From Natronococcus sp. A-GB7 (GTDB lineage Archaea; Halobacteriota; Halobacteria; Halobacteriales; Natrialbaceae): a DNA stretch of 64,000 nt. Numbering within the stretch: the first letter of the stretch is position 1; each line of letters opens with the position of its first letter. This document shows, one piece after another, positions 8,269-15,726 of this stretch. The position numbers and the translations under genes were made by a program. Location of the stretch: positions 47,324 to 111,323 of the forward strand of contig NZ_JARUKV010000015.1 of the NCBI RefSeq assembly GCF_029688865.1, written 5' to 3'. The notes under the pieces were generated by a model. The model made no database searches, was not told the origin of the DNA, and saw only the letters and a program-made list of their open reading frames with translations.

Positions 8269-8400
8269 CTACCGTCCTTCCATCCCGTCTCGGAACTCGA
8301 GGATCGTCCGGCGCAACAGCAGGTAGGTGAAGAAGATCAGCGCGAGCAGGATCAGGACGATCGCGATGATGACCGGATCGTCGGGGACGAGACTAACCAT
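8269..8400 (-). CDS. Very small single-span membrane protein
   Basis: A 43-residue frame from ATG 8400 to a TAG at 8271-8269, read MVSLVPDDPVIIAIVLILL followed by ALIFFTYLLLRRTILEFRDG and a short end. It has a short acidic N-terminus, one hydrophobic helix of about 20 residues, then a basic LLRR and an amphipathic tail, a typical small bitopic topology. It is convergent with threonine aldolase (stops 1 base apart). The compact placement and clear helix argue that it is real. Function unknown. Confidence 0.65.
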   Translation of the reverse strand: MVSLVPDDPVIIAIVLILLALIFFTYLLLRRTILEFRDGMEGR

Positions 8401-8519
8401 ACCCGAGCGGTACAGCGTCGGCCCGCAAAACCGTTTCGACGTTTTGTTACTTATACGATAGTGGAGAACTAAAGGTAGCTAAAATCGACCTTTCAGCTTG
8501 CATCGACTATATTGGACAG

Positions 8520-8680
8520 CGGTCCGTAGCGACGGTAGGCCTCGGTGCCCGATCGTCTGCCCGTCGGTCCGAGGCCGCTCCGGCCGACTTCCCTCCGCTG
8601 TGCCGGAGGCCCGTTCGGCGGCTCGCTGGACCATCGGACGGGCGATTCGCGGGGATCGCGACGCGATCCCGCTGGCGCCG
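8520..8680 (+). other. Cluster of three hairpins in a non-coding interval (candidate structured RNA or regulatory region)
   Basis: The interval 8401-8711 has no credible gene. It contains three consecutive inverted repeats: GGCCTCGG 8538-8545 with CCGAGGCC 8569-8576; CTCCGGC 8578-8584 with GCCGGAG 8602-8608; and GCGGGGATCGC 8649-8659 with GCGATCCCGC 8663-8672 (one bulge, 3-base loop). AT-rich, TATA-like stretches at 8451-8459 (acttatacg) and 8508-8515 (ctatattg) precede them. A small RNA on the plus strand is possible; strand and existence are inferred. Confidence 0.35.
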
Positions 8681-8711
8681 ATCACCCCGTCGGCGATCCC
8701 CTCTTTCGTTC

Positions 8712-9227
8712 TCACCGCTGAGTCGCGACGCTGATCGTCTCGAGGACGGTTCCGTCCGGTTGCCGAACCTCACCCGAGAGTCCATCGCCGTCGCGCTCGA
8801 GCACGGCGAAGCCCGGCCGATTCCCGCGGGGCTGGGCGTGGCTGCCGGGATTGAGCAGGATCACGTCGTCGGTTTCGACGACGGTCGGTCGGTGGCTGTG
8901 TCCCGAGACGACGACGTCGGCGTCCCGCGAGCGGCCGAACATCGCCAGCCCGGTCGCGCCGCCCTCGCGTCGGTGGGTGACGGCGAAGCGAACCCCCTCG
9001 GCCTCGACCGTGCGTGCCGTCGGCAGGCGGTCCCGGACCGCGGCGCTGTCGGCGTTGCCGTGGACGGCGAACAGCCGACCGCACTCGTCTCGAAAGGCCT
9101 CGAGCGCCGCCGTGCTGGTGAAGTCGCCGGCGTGGATCACCGTCTCGGCGTTCCGGGCGGCCTCGAGGGCTTCGCCCTCGAGTTCGTGGCCGTCGCTGCT
9201 GTGAGTGTCCGAGAAGATCGCGATCAT
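8712..9227 (-). CDS. MJ0936/YfcE-type metallophosphodiesterase
   Basis: The 171-residue product carries the complete calcineurin-like metal-binding set: Asp7 and His9 (FSDTH), Asp35 (HAGDF), Asn58 (HGNAD), His85 (VTHRR), and His110/His112 (SGHSH). Length and motif order match the archaeal YfcE/MJ0936 phosphodiesterases, two-metal enzymes active on phosphodiester bonds with poorly known physiological substrates. It is cytoplasmic. A TATA-like box (read GTTATCC on the minus strand, near 9249-9255) supports ATG 9227 as the start. Confidence 0.9.
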   Translation of the reverse strand: MIAIFSDTHSSDGHELEGEALEAARNAETVIHAGDFTSTAALEAFRDECGRLFAVHGNADSAAVRDRLPTARTVEAEGVRFAVTHRREGGATGLAMFGRSRDADVVVSGHSHRPTVVETDDVILLNPGSHAQPRGNRPGFAVLERDGDGLSGEVRQPDGTVLETISVATQR

Positions 9228-9274
9228 AGCCGGGGTTCGGACCCGGGGATAACGTCGCTTTCGCCTTCCGGCGT

Positions 9275-9676
9275 TCAGCTCTCGTCCGTTCCGTCGTAGA
9301 TCGCCACGATCGTCGATCCCGACGGACGATCGCCCAGCGTCGCCGACACCGTCGTCGCCTCGAGATCGACCGTCGACTCGAGGCGCTCCCAGCCCTCTTC
9401 GGTTTCGACGGCGATCCCGACGTCGGTCGGGCTCGTACCGGGCGGCAGCGCCGAGGGGTCGTAGACGAGCTCGATCCGGAACGCATCGACCGCTCGTAGC
9501 TCCTCGAGGCCGACGAACTCGACGGCATCCGCGAGTGCGGTTGCCGTCGGATCGCGGCTGCTGCGCTCGAGGCCGAACTCGTCGGGAACGACACCCGCGA
9601 CGACCTCGGCGCGAGCGCCCGCGCGTTCGAGAGCGAACTCCTCGACGTCACCGGAATCGTAACCGGGGATGGCCAT
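9275..9676 (-). CDS. Hypothetical protein with C-terminal beta-domain
   Basis: From ATG 9676 the product is 133 residues. The first half (GYDSGDVEEFALERAGAR onward) is not recognised; the second half, FRIELVYDPSALPPGTSPTD and following, reads like an Ig-like beta domain found at the ends of haloarchaeal surface proteins (GWERLESTVD, then a Thr/Ser-rich strand and a GSTIVAIYDG end). There is no signal peptide, so it could be a cytoplasmic protein or the detached C-terminal piece of a larger secreted one. The frame is also open upstream to 9826, but that part overlaps the promoter of the helicase gene. Assignment is uncertain. Confidence 0.5.
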   Translation of the reverse strand: MAIPGYDSGDVEEFALERAGARAEVVAGVVPDEFGLERSSRDPTATALADAVEFVGLEELRAVDAFRIELVYDPSALPPGTSPTDVGIAVETEEGWERLESTVDLEATTVSATLGDRPSGSTIVAIYDGTDES

Positions 9677-9803
9677 ACTCGAGGCGAAGCCCTCGAGCGG
9701 TATGGCGCTGTAGCGCGCGCACGCCGGCTGTGGGTGTACCTCCCACGGCCCGGGTGCGTTCGGTGTCGCGATTCCGAAGCGGCCGCCGGGGTTGGAGACG
9801 AAT

Positions 9804-9812
9804 CCTTTTATC
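9804..9812 (+). promoter_or_regulatory. TATA box of Rad3/XPD-like helicase gene
   Basis: The stretch ccttttatc is 23-31 bases before the GTG at 9835. This spacing is the main argument for that GTG, rather than the later ATG at 9856, being the start. Confidence 0.5.
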
Positions 9813-9834
9813 GTAGCGGGAACCACTCACTATC

Positions 9835-12009
9835 GTGTCCGAGACAGCCGGGTACATGCGATTCTTCCCGTACGAGCAACCCTACGAGAACCAGCGCGAG
9901 GCGATGGACCGCATCTACAACGCGTTGGTTCGAGACCAGGACGTGCTGTTCGAGGGTGCCTGCGGGACCGGCAAGACCCTCTCCTCGCTGGTGCCCGCCC
10001 TCGAGGTTGCCCGCGAGCAGGACAAGACGGTCGTCATCACGACCAACGTCCACCAGCAGATGCGCCAGTTCGTCGCCGAGGCCCGTGAGATCACCCGCGA
10101 GGAGGACATCCACGCGATCGTGTTCAAGGGGAAAGGGTCGATGTGTCACATCGACGTCGGCTACGAGGAGTGCCAGACCCTGCGGGACAACACCCGGGCG
10201 GTGGTCGACGCCGAGCGCGACCGCGAACAGCTAGAGCGGCGCCAACGGGAGCTACTCGCCGAGAGCCAGGAGGGAAGCGACGGCTCCGCGGCGGACGCCC
10301 GCAGCGCGGTGATGGACGAACTCGAGAACATCGAGGACCGCCTCGAGGACCTGGAGGAACAGAACGTCTGTGACTACTACCGAAACAATCTCACGGAGGA
10401 TACGGACGACTTCTTCGCCTGGCTGTTCGACGACGTCCGCACGCCCGAGGAGATCTACGAGTACGCCGAGCAACGCGAGTTCTGTGGCTACGAGCTCCTG
10501 AAGGAGGGGATCGAGGGCGTCGATCTGGTCGTCTGTAACTACCACCACCTGCTGGATTCGACGATCCGAGAGCAGTTCTTCCGGTGGCTGGGCCGGGACC
10601 CCGAAGACGTGATCGCGGTCTTCGACGAGGCCCACAACGTCGAGGACGCCGCTCGCGAGCACGCCACCCGGACCTGCTCGGAACGCACGTTCGACTCGGC
10701 GCTGGACGAACTCGCCGACAGCGACGACCCCCGGGCCGAGGACGCGACCAACGTCCTCTCGGCGTTTCACCGGGCGTTAGTCGAGACCTACGAGGACTCC
10801 TTCGGGTTCGGCGACCGGGAGGGGATCGGCGAGAACTGGACGGACGTTCCGATCGCCAACGAGGGTCGACGCGACGAGCTCACCCTCGAGTTCCTCCAGC
10901 GCTATTCGGGGCAGGGGATCGACGACGACCTCGAGGCCGCGATGGCGCTGGGCCAGGAGTTAGACGAGGAGTACGAGGAGGCCTACCGCGAGGGCGAGAC
11001 GGCCACTCGAACGGAGTGCCAGACCCTGCAGGCGGCCGGGTTCGTCAGCGCGTGGATGGACGAGGGGACGAAGGAGGGGCTGTACCCCGTCGTTTCGGTC
11101 ACTCGAGACGCGGGTACCGACGAAATCTACGGCCGCGCGGAGCTGTACACCTGCCTGCCTCGACAGGTCACCGGACGGCTGTTCGAGGAGGTCTCCGCGA
11201 CGATCCTGATGAGCGCGACCCTGCAGCCCTTCGACGTCACGGAGGACGTGCTAGGACTCGAGGATCCGATCACGCTGGCCTACGGGCTCGAGTTCCCCGA
11301 GGAACACCGTCGCACGTACGCCGTCGAGACGCCGCCGCTCTTTTCGTCCGATCGGGACGACCCCGCGGTTCAGGAACAGGTCGCGGGGGCGATCGACGAC
11401 GCGGTCCGGATGACCGCCGGCAACACGCTCGCCTTCTTCCCGAACTACGGTGAGGCCGAACGGTACGCAGACCGCCTCGAGCGCCGCGAGTCGGCGACGG
11501 TCTACCTCGACGAACCCGGCGTCGCCGTCGAGGAGCTCCGTCGGAAGTTCGTCAAGGACGACGACGCCGTCCTCTGTACCTCGCTATGGGGAACCCTCGC
11601 CGAGGGCGTGAGCTTCGACGGCGACGACGCGCGGACGGTGCTGGTCGTCGGCGTTCCCTACCCACACCTCGACGACCGGGCCGAGGCGGTCCAGGAGGCC
11701 TACGACGCCGCCTTCGAGGGAACCGACACTGGCTGGCGTTACGCCGTCGAGATCCCGACTGTCCGCAAGACCCGCCAAGCGCTCGGTCGGGTGCTCCGAT
11801 CGCCGGAGGACATCGCGGTCCGCGCGCTGCTGGATCGGCGCTACTCGAGGGACGCAAAGTCGGACCTGGGCAAGTACAGCGTCAACGGAACCTTTCCCCA
11901 CGAGGAACGCGAGGAGCTGCTCGATATCGAGCCTTCGAAGCTCAAGTTCGCGATGCGGAACTTCTACGGGGACCACGGGGCCTACGACGGCGACCCGCCC
12001 TCACCGTGA
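9835..12009 (+). CDS. XPD/Rad3/DinG-family ATP-dependent DNA helicase
   Basis: The 724-residue product is a superfamily 2 5'-3' helicase. Walker A is GACGTGKT (41-48), the DEAH box is at 264-267 (VFDEAHN), and the later helicase motifs include NTLAFFPNYGEAERY and ALGRVLRSPED. Four cysteines between motifs I and II (104, 113, 179, 217) are placed to bind the iron-sulphur cluster of XPD-type helicases. A role in DNA repair or transcription-linked unwinding is likely. GTG 9835 is chosen from the promoter spacing; an ATG start seven codons later would also leave all motifs intact. Confidence 0.9.
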   Translation: MSETAGYMRFFPYEQPYENQREAMDRIYNALVRDQDVLFEGACGTGKTLSSLVPALEVAREQDKTVVITTNVHQQMRQFVAEAREITREEDIHAIVFKGKGSMCHIDVGYEECQTLRDNTRAVVDAERDREQLERRQRELLAESQEGSDGSAADARSAVMDELENIEDRLEDLEEQNVCDYYRNNLTEDTDDFFAWLFDDVRTPEEIYEYAEQREFCGYELLKEGIEGVDLVVCNYHHLLDSTIREQFFRWLGRDPEDVIAVFDEAHNVEDAAREHATRTCSERTFDSALDELADSDDPRAEDATNVLSAFHRALVETYEDSFGFGDREGIGENWTDVPIANEGRRDELTLEFLQRYSGQGIDDDLEAAMALGQELDEEYEEAYREGETATRTECQTLQAAGFVSAWMDEGTKEGLYPVVSVTRDAGTDEIYGRAELYTCLPRQVTGRLFEEVSATILMSATLQPFDVTEDVLGLEDPITLAYGLEFPEEHRRTYAVETPPLFSSDRDDPAVQEQVAGAIDDAVRMTAGNTLAFFPNYGEAERYADRLERRESATVYLDEPGVAVEELRRKFVKDDDAVLCTSLWGTLAEGVSFDGDDARTVLVVGVPYPHLDDRAEAVQEAYDAAFEGTDTGWRYAVEIPTVRKTRQALGRVLRSPEDIAVRALLDRRYSRDAKSDLGKYSVNGTFPHEEREELLDIEPSKLKFAMRNFYGDHGAYDGDPPSP

Positions 12010-12039
12010 TCGATGGAATCGTTCCGCCGTCGCTGTCGT

Positions 12040-12384
12040 CTACTCCCGTTCGAGTGTCACGTGGGCGGCGCCGTTCGTCACGGTGACGACGTGGTCGCCG
12101 CTCTCCTCGACCTCCACGTCGAAGCTCCCGCTGTCGGAAACAGAGCGGGCCTCGAGCGGTCCGTCGCCGATCTTCGCGACCTGGACGCTGACCGAGTCAC
12201 CGTTCTCGACCCGTTCGACGTCGATCTCGACCGCCAGCTCCTCGCCCTCGTCGGCGCTGAACTCCGCAGTGTGTTCGTCCTCGAGCGTTTCGTCGATCTC
12301 GTCGTCGCCCACGAGATCGGTCGCGGCCGAACAGCCCGCGACCGAGACGGCGGCGGCGACGCCGAGCAGTGACCGTCGGTACAT
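12040..12384 (-). CDS. Small secreted lipoprotein
   Basis: The 114-residue product has an RR-containing signal (MYRRSLLGVAAAVSVAGC) with lipobox Cys18, followed by an acidic beta-rich region (ELAVEIDVERVENGDSVSVQ, then a Gly/Asp hairpin) that resembles a small Ig-like domain. It is convergent with the helicase gene. Function unknown. It is expected to sit on the outer face of the membrane. Confidence 0.75.
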   Translation of the reverse strand: MYRRSLLGVAAAVSVAGCSAATDLVGDDEIDETLEDEHTAEFSADEGEELAVEIDVERVENGDSVSVQVAKIGDGPLEARSVSDSGSFDVEVEESGDHVVTVTNGAAHVTLERE

Positions 12385-12403
12385 GCTCTACTACCTTCGT
12401 ACA

Positions 12404-12413
12404 GTATTATATG
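12404..12413 (-). promoter_or_regulatory. TATA box of small lipoprotein gene
   Basis: Read on the minus strand as CATATAATAC, 20-29 bases before ATG 12384. It is a strong archaeal TATA element that implies a leaderless transcript. Confidence 0.6.
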
Positions 12414-12449
12414 TGCTTTCTGGGAGGAAAAATCCCGTCGGACGGCGGA

Positions 12450-12950
12450 CTACGCCGATAGCACGACCCGGCTCACCGAGGGGCTATCCGTCCCGTCCCG
12501 GAACTCGAGTTCGCCGACGGTCCACTCGATCGGTTCGATCTCGCGGTCGGCTAGCCGTCTCGCGGTCGGTTCGTCGCCCCCGCGGGCCAGGGTAACGTGG
12601 GGGACGTAGTCCTCGCCCTCGAGTTCCGCGACGGTCCCGAACTCCTCGGCGAGGCGAGCGTGGATCGCCTCGAGCCCGGGGCTGTCGACGGCGAGGTAGA
12701 CGACGGGCGCCGATCCAAGCGGCGGGTCGGTGAAGTAGTCGATTCCGGTGACGCGAGCCTCGACCGGGGAGATTCCCTCGAGGGCGCGGTGGGCGCGGTG
12801 TTGGAGCTGAGTGACGTGGTCGGCCTCGCCGAGGCGTTTGAGCAGACAGGAGTGATCCTCGCGAACGGTTTCGAACCCGATCAGCTCGGGGTAGAGGGCG
12901 TCCGCGAGCTCGCGGACGCGCCCGGGGACGGGAACGGTGACGCTGTACAC
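12450..12950 (-). CDS. 2H phosphoesterase / 2'-5' RNA ligase-like protein
   Basis: The 166-residue product has the bilobal 2H-family layout with FETVREDHSCLLKRLG in the N lobe and VPHVTLARGG (His118-Val-Thr120) in the C lobe. The C-terminal HxT is canonical. The N-terminal motif reads His33-Ser-Cys35 where the family has HxT or HxS, so one half of the active site is altered. Family members ligate or cleave 2'-5' RNA linkages or cyclic phosphates. Substrate and activity are uncertain given the altered motif. Confidence 0.75.
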   Translation of the reverse strand: MYSVTVPVPGRVRELADALYPELIGFETVREDHSCLLKRLGEADHVTQLQHRAHRALEGISPVEARVTGIDYFTDPPLGSAPVVYLAVDSPGLEAIHARLAEEFGTVAELEGEDYVPHVTLARGGDEPTARRLADREIEPIEWTVGELEFRDGTDSPSVSRVVLSA

Positions 12951-13110
12951 GTTGCCGCGAGTACGAACGATCGCCGTATGAGTGTGGCGTTCGACGGCTC
13001 ACCCTCGTCCCGCGGCCGTTTCCGTTCCCCGTACTCGAGGGTGACGACGGAACGGACGTCGCCGCCGTCGTCGGAAAGACCTATTTAGGCGGCTCTACCA
13101 TCTTCTCGTA

Positions 13111-14205
13111 ATGGATGTGCGGGGGCTCCGAGCCCTAGTGGTGCTCGTGGTGGTCGGATGCCTGCTCGTTCCGATGCCCGCCTCGGCCGTGGTGGCGGCC
13201 GACGGCGACGCCGGATCCCAACAGCAGGTGCTCCAGCAGACGGACGATGGACTACAGTTCGACGACGCTGACGAGATCCACATCGACATCGAGATCCACG
13301 AAAACGGGTCGGCAACGTTCTCCATCGACTACCGGTTCCCGATAAACACCGAAAACGAGTCGATCGAGGAGTGGGAACTCCTCCAGGACGATATCGAGTC
13401 GAACCCCGAGGGGTACATCGAACAGGAGGCCGAAGGCTGGAGCGAGGTCGTCGCCGACGGTGAGAACGCGACGGATCGCGAGATGGAGATCTCGAACTTC
13501 ACCGTGATGACCGAGCAAAGTACCGCGCCACGTGATCTGGCCCACGTAAAGTACGAGTTCGAGTGGTCGTCGTTCGCCCACGTCGAACTCAACCGGATCG
13601 AGGCCGGCGACGCGCTGTCCGGGTTCACGCTGGTCGACGATACGACGCTCCAGCTCTTCTGGCCGGACACCTACTCCGCCTACGAGATCGATCCCGATTC
13701 GGACGACAGGGGAGACGGGTCGGTCTTCTGGGACGGCGGTGACACCGAGTTCGCCGACGATCAGCCGCGAGTCGTCCTGATCGAGGACACCGATTCCACC
13801 GGAGAGCCGACCGAGGCCGAGGAGGGGCCGGCGATGCCCTGGCTCGCGGTTCTCGGTGCCCTCGGTATGCTCACGCTGGCCGGCGCCGCCGGCTGGTGGT
13901 TCCGGTACGGACGGGAGTCGGACGCCGAAGGCGCCGGTCCAGTAGAGCCGTCGGAACCGACCGCCGGTTCCCAGCAGACCGGTCCGCCCGCGGAGCTGTT
14001 GAGCAACGAAGAGCGGGTGTTGCACCTGGTCGAGGACCGCGGCGGACGAATCAAACAACAGGAAGTCGTCGCCGAACTCGACTGGACGGAGGCCAAGACC
14101 AGCCAGGTCGTCGGCGGGCTTCGGGAGGACGGCGAGATCGAGGTCTTCCGCATCGGACGCGAGAACGTGCTCGCACTCCCCGACGAGGATATCGACGAGG
14201 AGTAG
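13111..14205 (+). CDS. Membrane-anchored protein with extracellular domain and cytoplasmic winged helix
   Basis: The 364-residue product has an N-terminal signal/anchor (about 8-30), a 200-residue acidic extracytoplasmic domain, one transmembrane helix (about 241-263, PWLAVLGALGMLTLAGAAGW), a linker, and a C-terminal winged helix-turn-helix: EERVLHLVEDRGGRIKQQEV, then AELDWTEAKTSQVVGGLRE and IEVFRIGRENVLALP. This architecture recurs in haloarchaea and suggests a one-component transmembrane regulator that senses outside and binds DNA inside. Ligand and targets are unknown. It is monocistronic, with the argG region following. Confidence 0.75.
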   Translation: MDVRGLRALVVLVVVGCLLVPMPASAVVAADGDAGSQQQVLQQTDDGLQFDDADEIHIDIEIHENGSATFSIDYRFPINTENESIEEWELLQDDIESNPEGYIEQEAEGWSEVVADGENATDREMEISNFTVMTEQSTAPRDLAHVKYEFEWSSFAHVELNRIEAGDALSGFTLVDDTTLQLFWPDTYSAYEIDPDSDDRGDGSVFWDGGDTEFADDQPRVVLIEDTDSTGEPTEAEEGPAMPWLAVLGALGMLTLAGAAGWWFRYGRESDAEGAGPVEPSEPTAGSQQTGPPAELLSNEERVLHLVEDRGGRIKQQEVVAELDWTEAKTSQVVGGLREDGEIEVFRIGRENVLALPDEDIDEE

Positions 14206-14275
14206 CCGAACCGCTACAATACTTGCCCACCGAGTAGGATTTAAGAGGGTGCGTTTTCATAGAGAGTGCTAATGA

Positions 14276-14324
14276 GCGGCTCCGCCGATAGCTCGGTTAC
14301 CCTTTTTGCTACCGCTGGAGCCGC
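14276..14324 (+). other. Long stem-loop between the winged-helix gene and argG (possible small RNA or terminator)
   Basis: GCGGCTCC (14276-14283) pairs with GGAGCCGC (14317-14324), with an inner CGGT/ACCG pair (14294-14297 with 14311-14314) and a T5 run in the loop. An AT-rich box (ggatttaag, about 14237-14245) lies about 30 bases upstream, so an independent short transcript is conceivable. The rest of 14206-14501 contains the argG promoter and no gene. Confidence 0.35.
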
Positions 14325-14431
14325 CACGCCGCGACGACCCCGACGACCGGGCCTTTGAGCCCGCACTATACCCTACCCCTCGTCCGGATCTGCTAAAAAC
14401 CAAAAACTCCAGTTTTCCGCCGTAGCGTAGC

Positions 14432-14472
14432 CTATTGCTTTAATTTCTCAACCTAAGAACGACGAATTTAAG
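14432..14472 (+). promoter_or_regulatory. argG promoter with upstream element shared with argW promoter
   Basis: The TATA box atttaag (14466-14472) is 30-36 bases before ATG 14502, so the transcript is nearly leaderless. The element ctattg followed by taat and ttctc (14432-14449) lies about 33 bases upstream of the box; a similar ctattg-taat-tttct block occurs at 17346-17361, at almost the same distance from the argW TATA box. Confidence 0.5.
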
Positions 14473-14501
14473 TCTATCCTCCCGCTCCACTCGAGTAGAA
14501 C

Positions 14502-15725
14502 ATGACACGCGTTGCACTCGCGTTCTCGGGGGGACTCGACACGACCGTCTGCGTCCCGCTGCTCGAGGAGGAGTACGGATACGACGACGTTATCGGCGTC
14601 ACCGTCGACGTCGGCCAGCCGGAGTCGGAGTTCGAGGAAGCCGAGGAAACCGCGGAGGCGCTCGGGCTCGAACACTACGTCGTCGACGCCAAAGAGGAGT
14701 TCGCGGATCTCTGTTTCGAGAGCGTTCGCGCGAACGCGACCTATCAGGGCTACCCGCTGGGAACCGCGCTCGCCCGTCCGGTGATCGCCAGCGCCATCCT
14801 CGAGGTCGCCGAGGAACAGGGCTGTACGGGTATCGCCCACGGCTGTACGGGGAAAGGTAACGACCAGCTCCGCTTCGAGGCGATCTGGCGCGACTCCGAC
14901 CTCGAAGTTATCGCCCCCGTGCGCGAACTCGGGCTCACACGCGAGTGGGAAAACGAGTACGCCGAGGAGAAGAACCTGCCCGTCGAGGGTGGCGGCGGCG
15001 GCAAGTGGTCGGTCGACACCAACCTCTGGAGCCGCTCGGTCGAGGGGTCGGAGCTCGAGGATCCGAGCTACGTTCCCGGCGAGGAGATCTACAACTGGAC
15101 GCAGGCTCCCTCGGGCGACACCGAGGAGATCGAGATCGAGTTCGACGAGGGCTACCCGGTCGCCGTCGACGGCGAGGCGTACGAACCCGTCGAACTCATC
15201 CAGCACCTCAACGAGCTCGCGGGCGCCTACGGCGTCGGCCGCACGGACTCGATGGAGGACCGCATGCTCGGGCTGAAGGTCCGCGAGAACTACGAGCACC
15301 CCGCAGCGACGACGCTGCTCAACGCTCACGAGGCCCTCGAGGGGCTCGTCCTCACCCAGGAGGAGCGCGAGTTCAAGCAGCTGATCGACCAGAAGTGGTC
15401 GAAGAAGGGGTACGAGGGCCTCGTCGACGCGCCGCTGGTCGGCGCGCTCGAGGGCTTCATCGCCGAGACCCAGAACCGCGTCACCGGAACGGTGACGATC
15501 CGCTTCGAGGGCGGCCAGGCCCGCGCGGTCGGCCGCGACAGCGCGTACGCCGCCTACTCCGCCGAACACGCCTCGTTCAACACGGAGACGGTCGGCAAGA
15601 TCAGCCAGGAGGACGCGACGGGCGTCGCGAAGTACCACGGCTTCCAGCGCCGTCTGGCAAACGAGTCGATCGCCGCGAACCAGGACGAGGAGGTCGAACT
15701 CGCGACCGACGGAGGCGAGGAGTAA
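14502..15725 (+). CDS. argG: Argininosuccinate synthase
   Basis: The 407-residue product has the N-type ATP pyrophosphatase P-loop FSGGLDTT (Ser9-Thr15) and the family segments HGCTGKGNDQLRFE and WSVDTNLWSRSVEG. It condenses citrulline and aspartate with ATP to argininosuccinate in the cytoplasm, the penultimate arginine step. It is the first gene of the arginine block; argH begins one base after its stop. Length fits the family. Confidence 0.97.
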   Translation: MTRVALAFSGGLDTTVCVPLLEEEYGYDDVIGVTVDVGQPESEFEEAEETAEALGLEHYVVDAKEEFADLCFESVRANATYQGYPLGTALARPVIASAILEVAEEQGCTGIAHGCTGKGNDQLRFEAIWRDSDLEVIAPVRELGLTREWENEYAEEKNLPVEGGGGGKWSVDTNLWSRSVEGSELEDPSYVPGEEIYNWTQAPSGDTEEIEIEFDEGYPVAVDGEAYEPVELIQHLNELAGAYGVGRTDSMEDRMLGLKVRENYEHPAATTLLNAHEALEGLVLTQEEREFKQLIDQKWSKKGYEGLVDAPLVGALEGFIAETQNRVTGTVTIRFEGGQARAVGRDSAYAAYSAEHASFNTETVGKISQEDATGVAKYHGFQRRLANESIAANQDEEVELATDGGEE

Positions 15726-15726
15726 G

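Noticed and set aside
8498..8734. Short plus-strand frame over the three hairpins
   Set aside because: Composition and lack of any recognisable segment suggest a chance frame; the hairpins explain the sequence better.
9677..9826. N-terminal extension of the hypothetical protein at 9275
   Set aside because: It would overlap the helicase promoter and lacks coding character; the start at 9676 is preferred.
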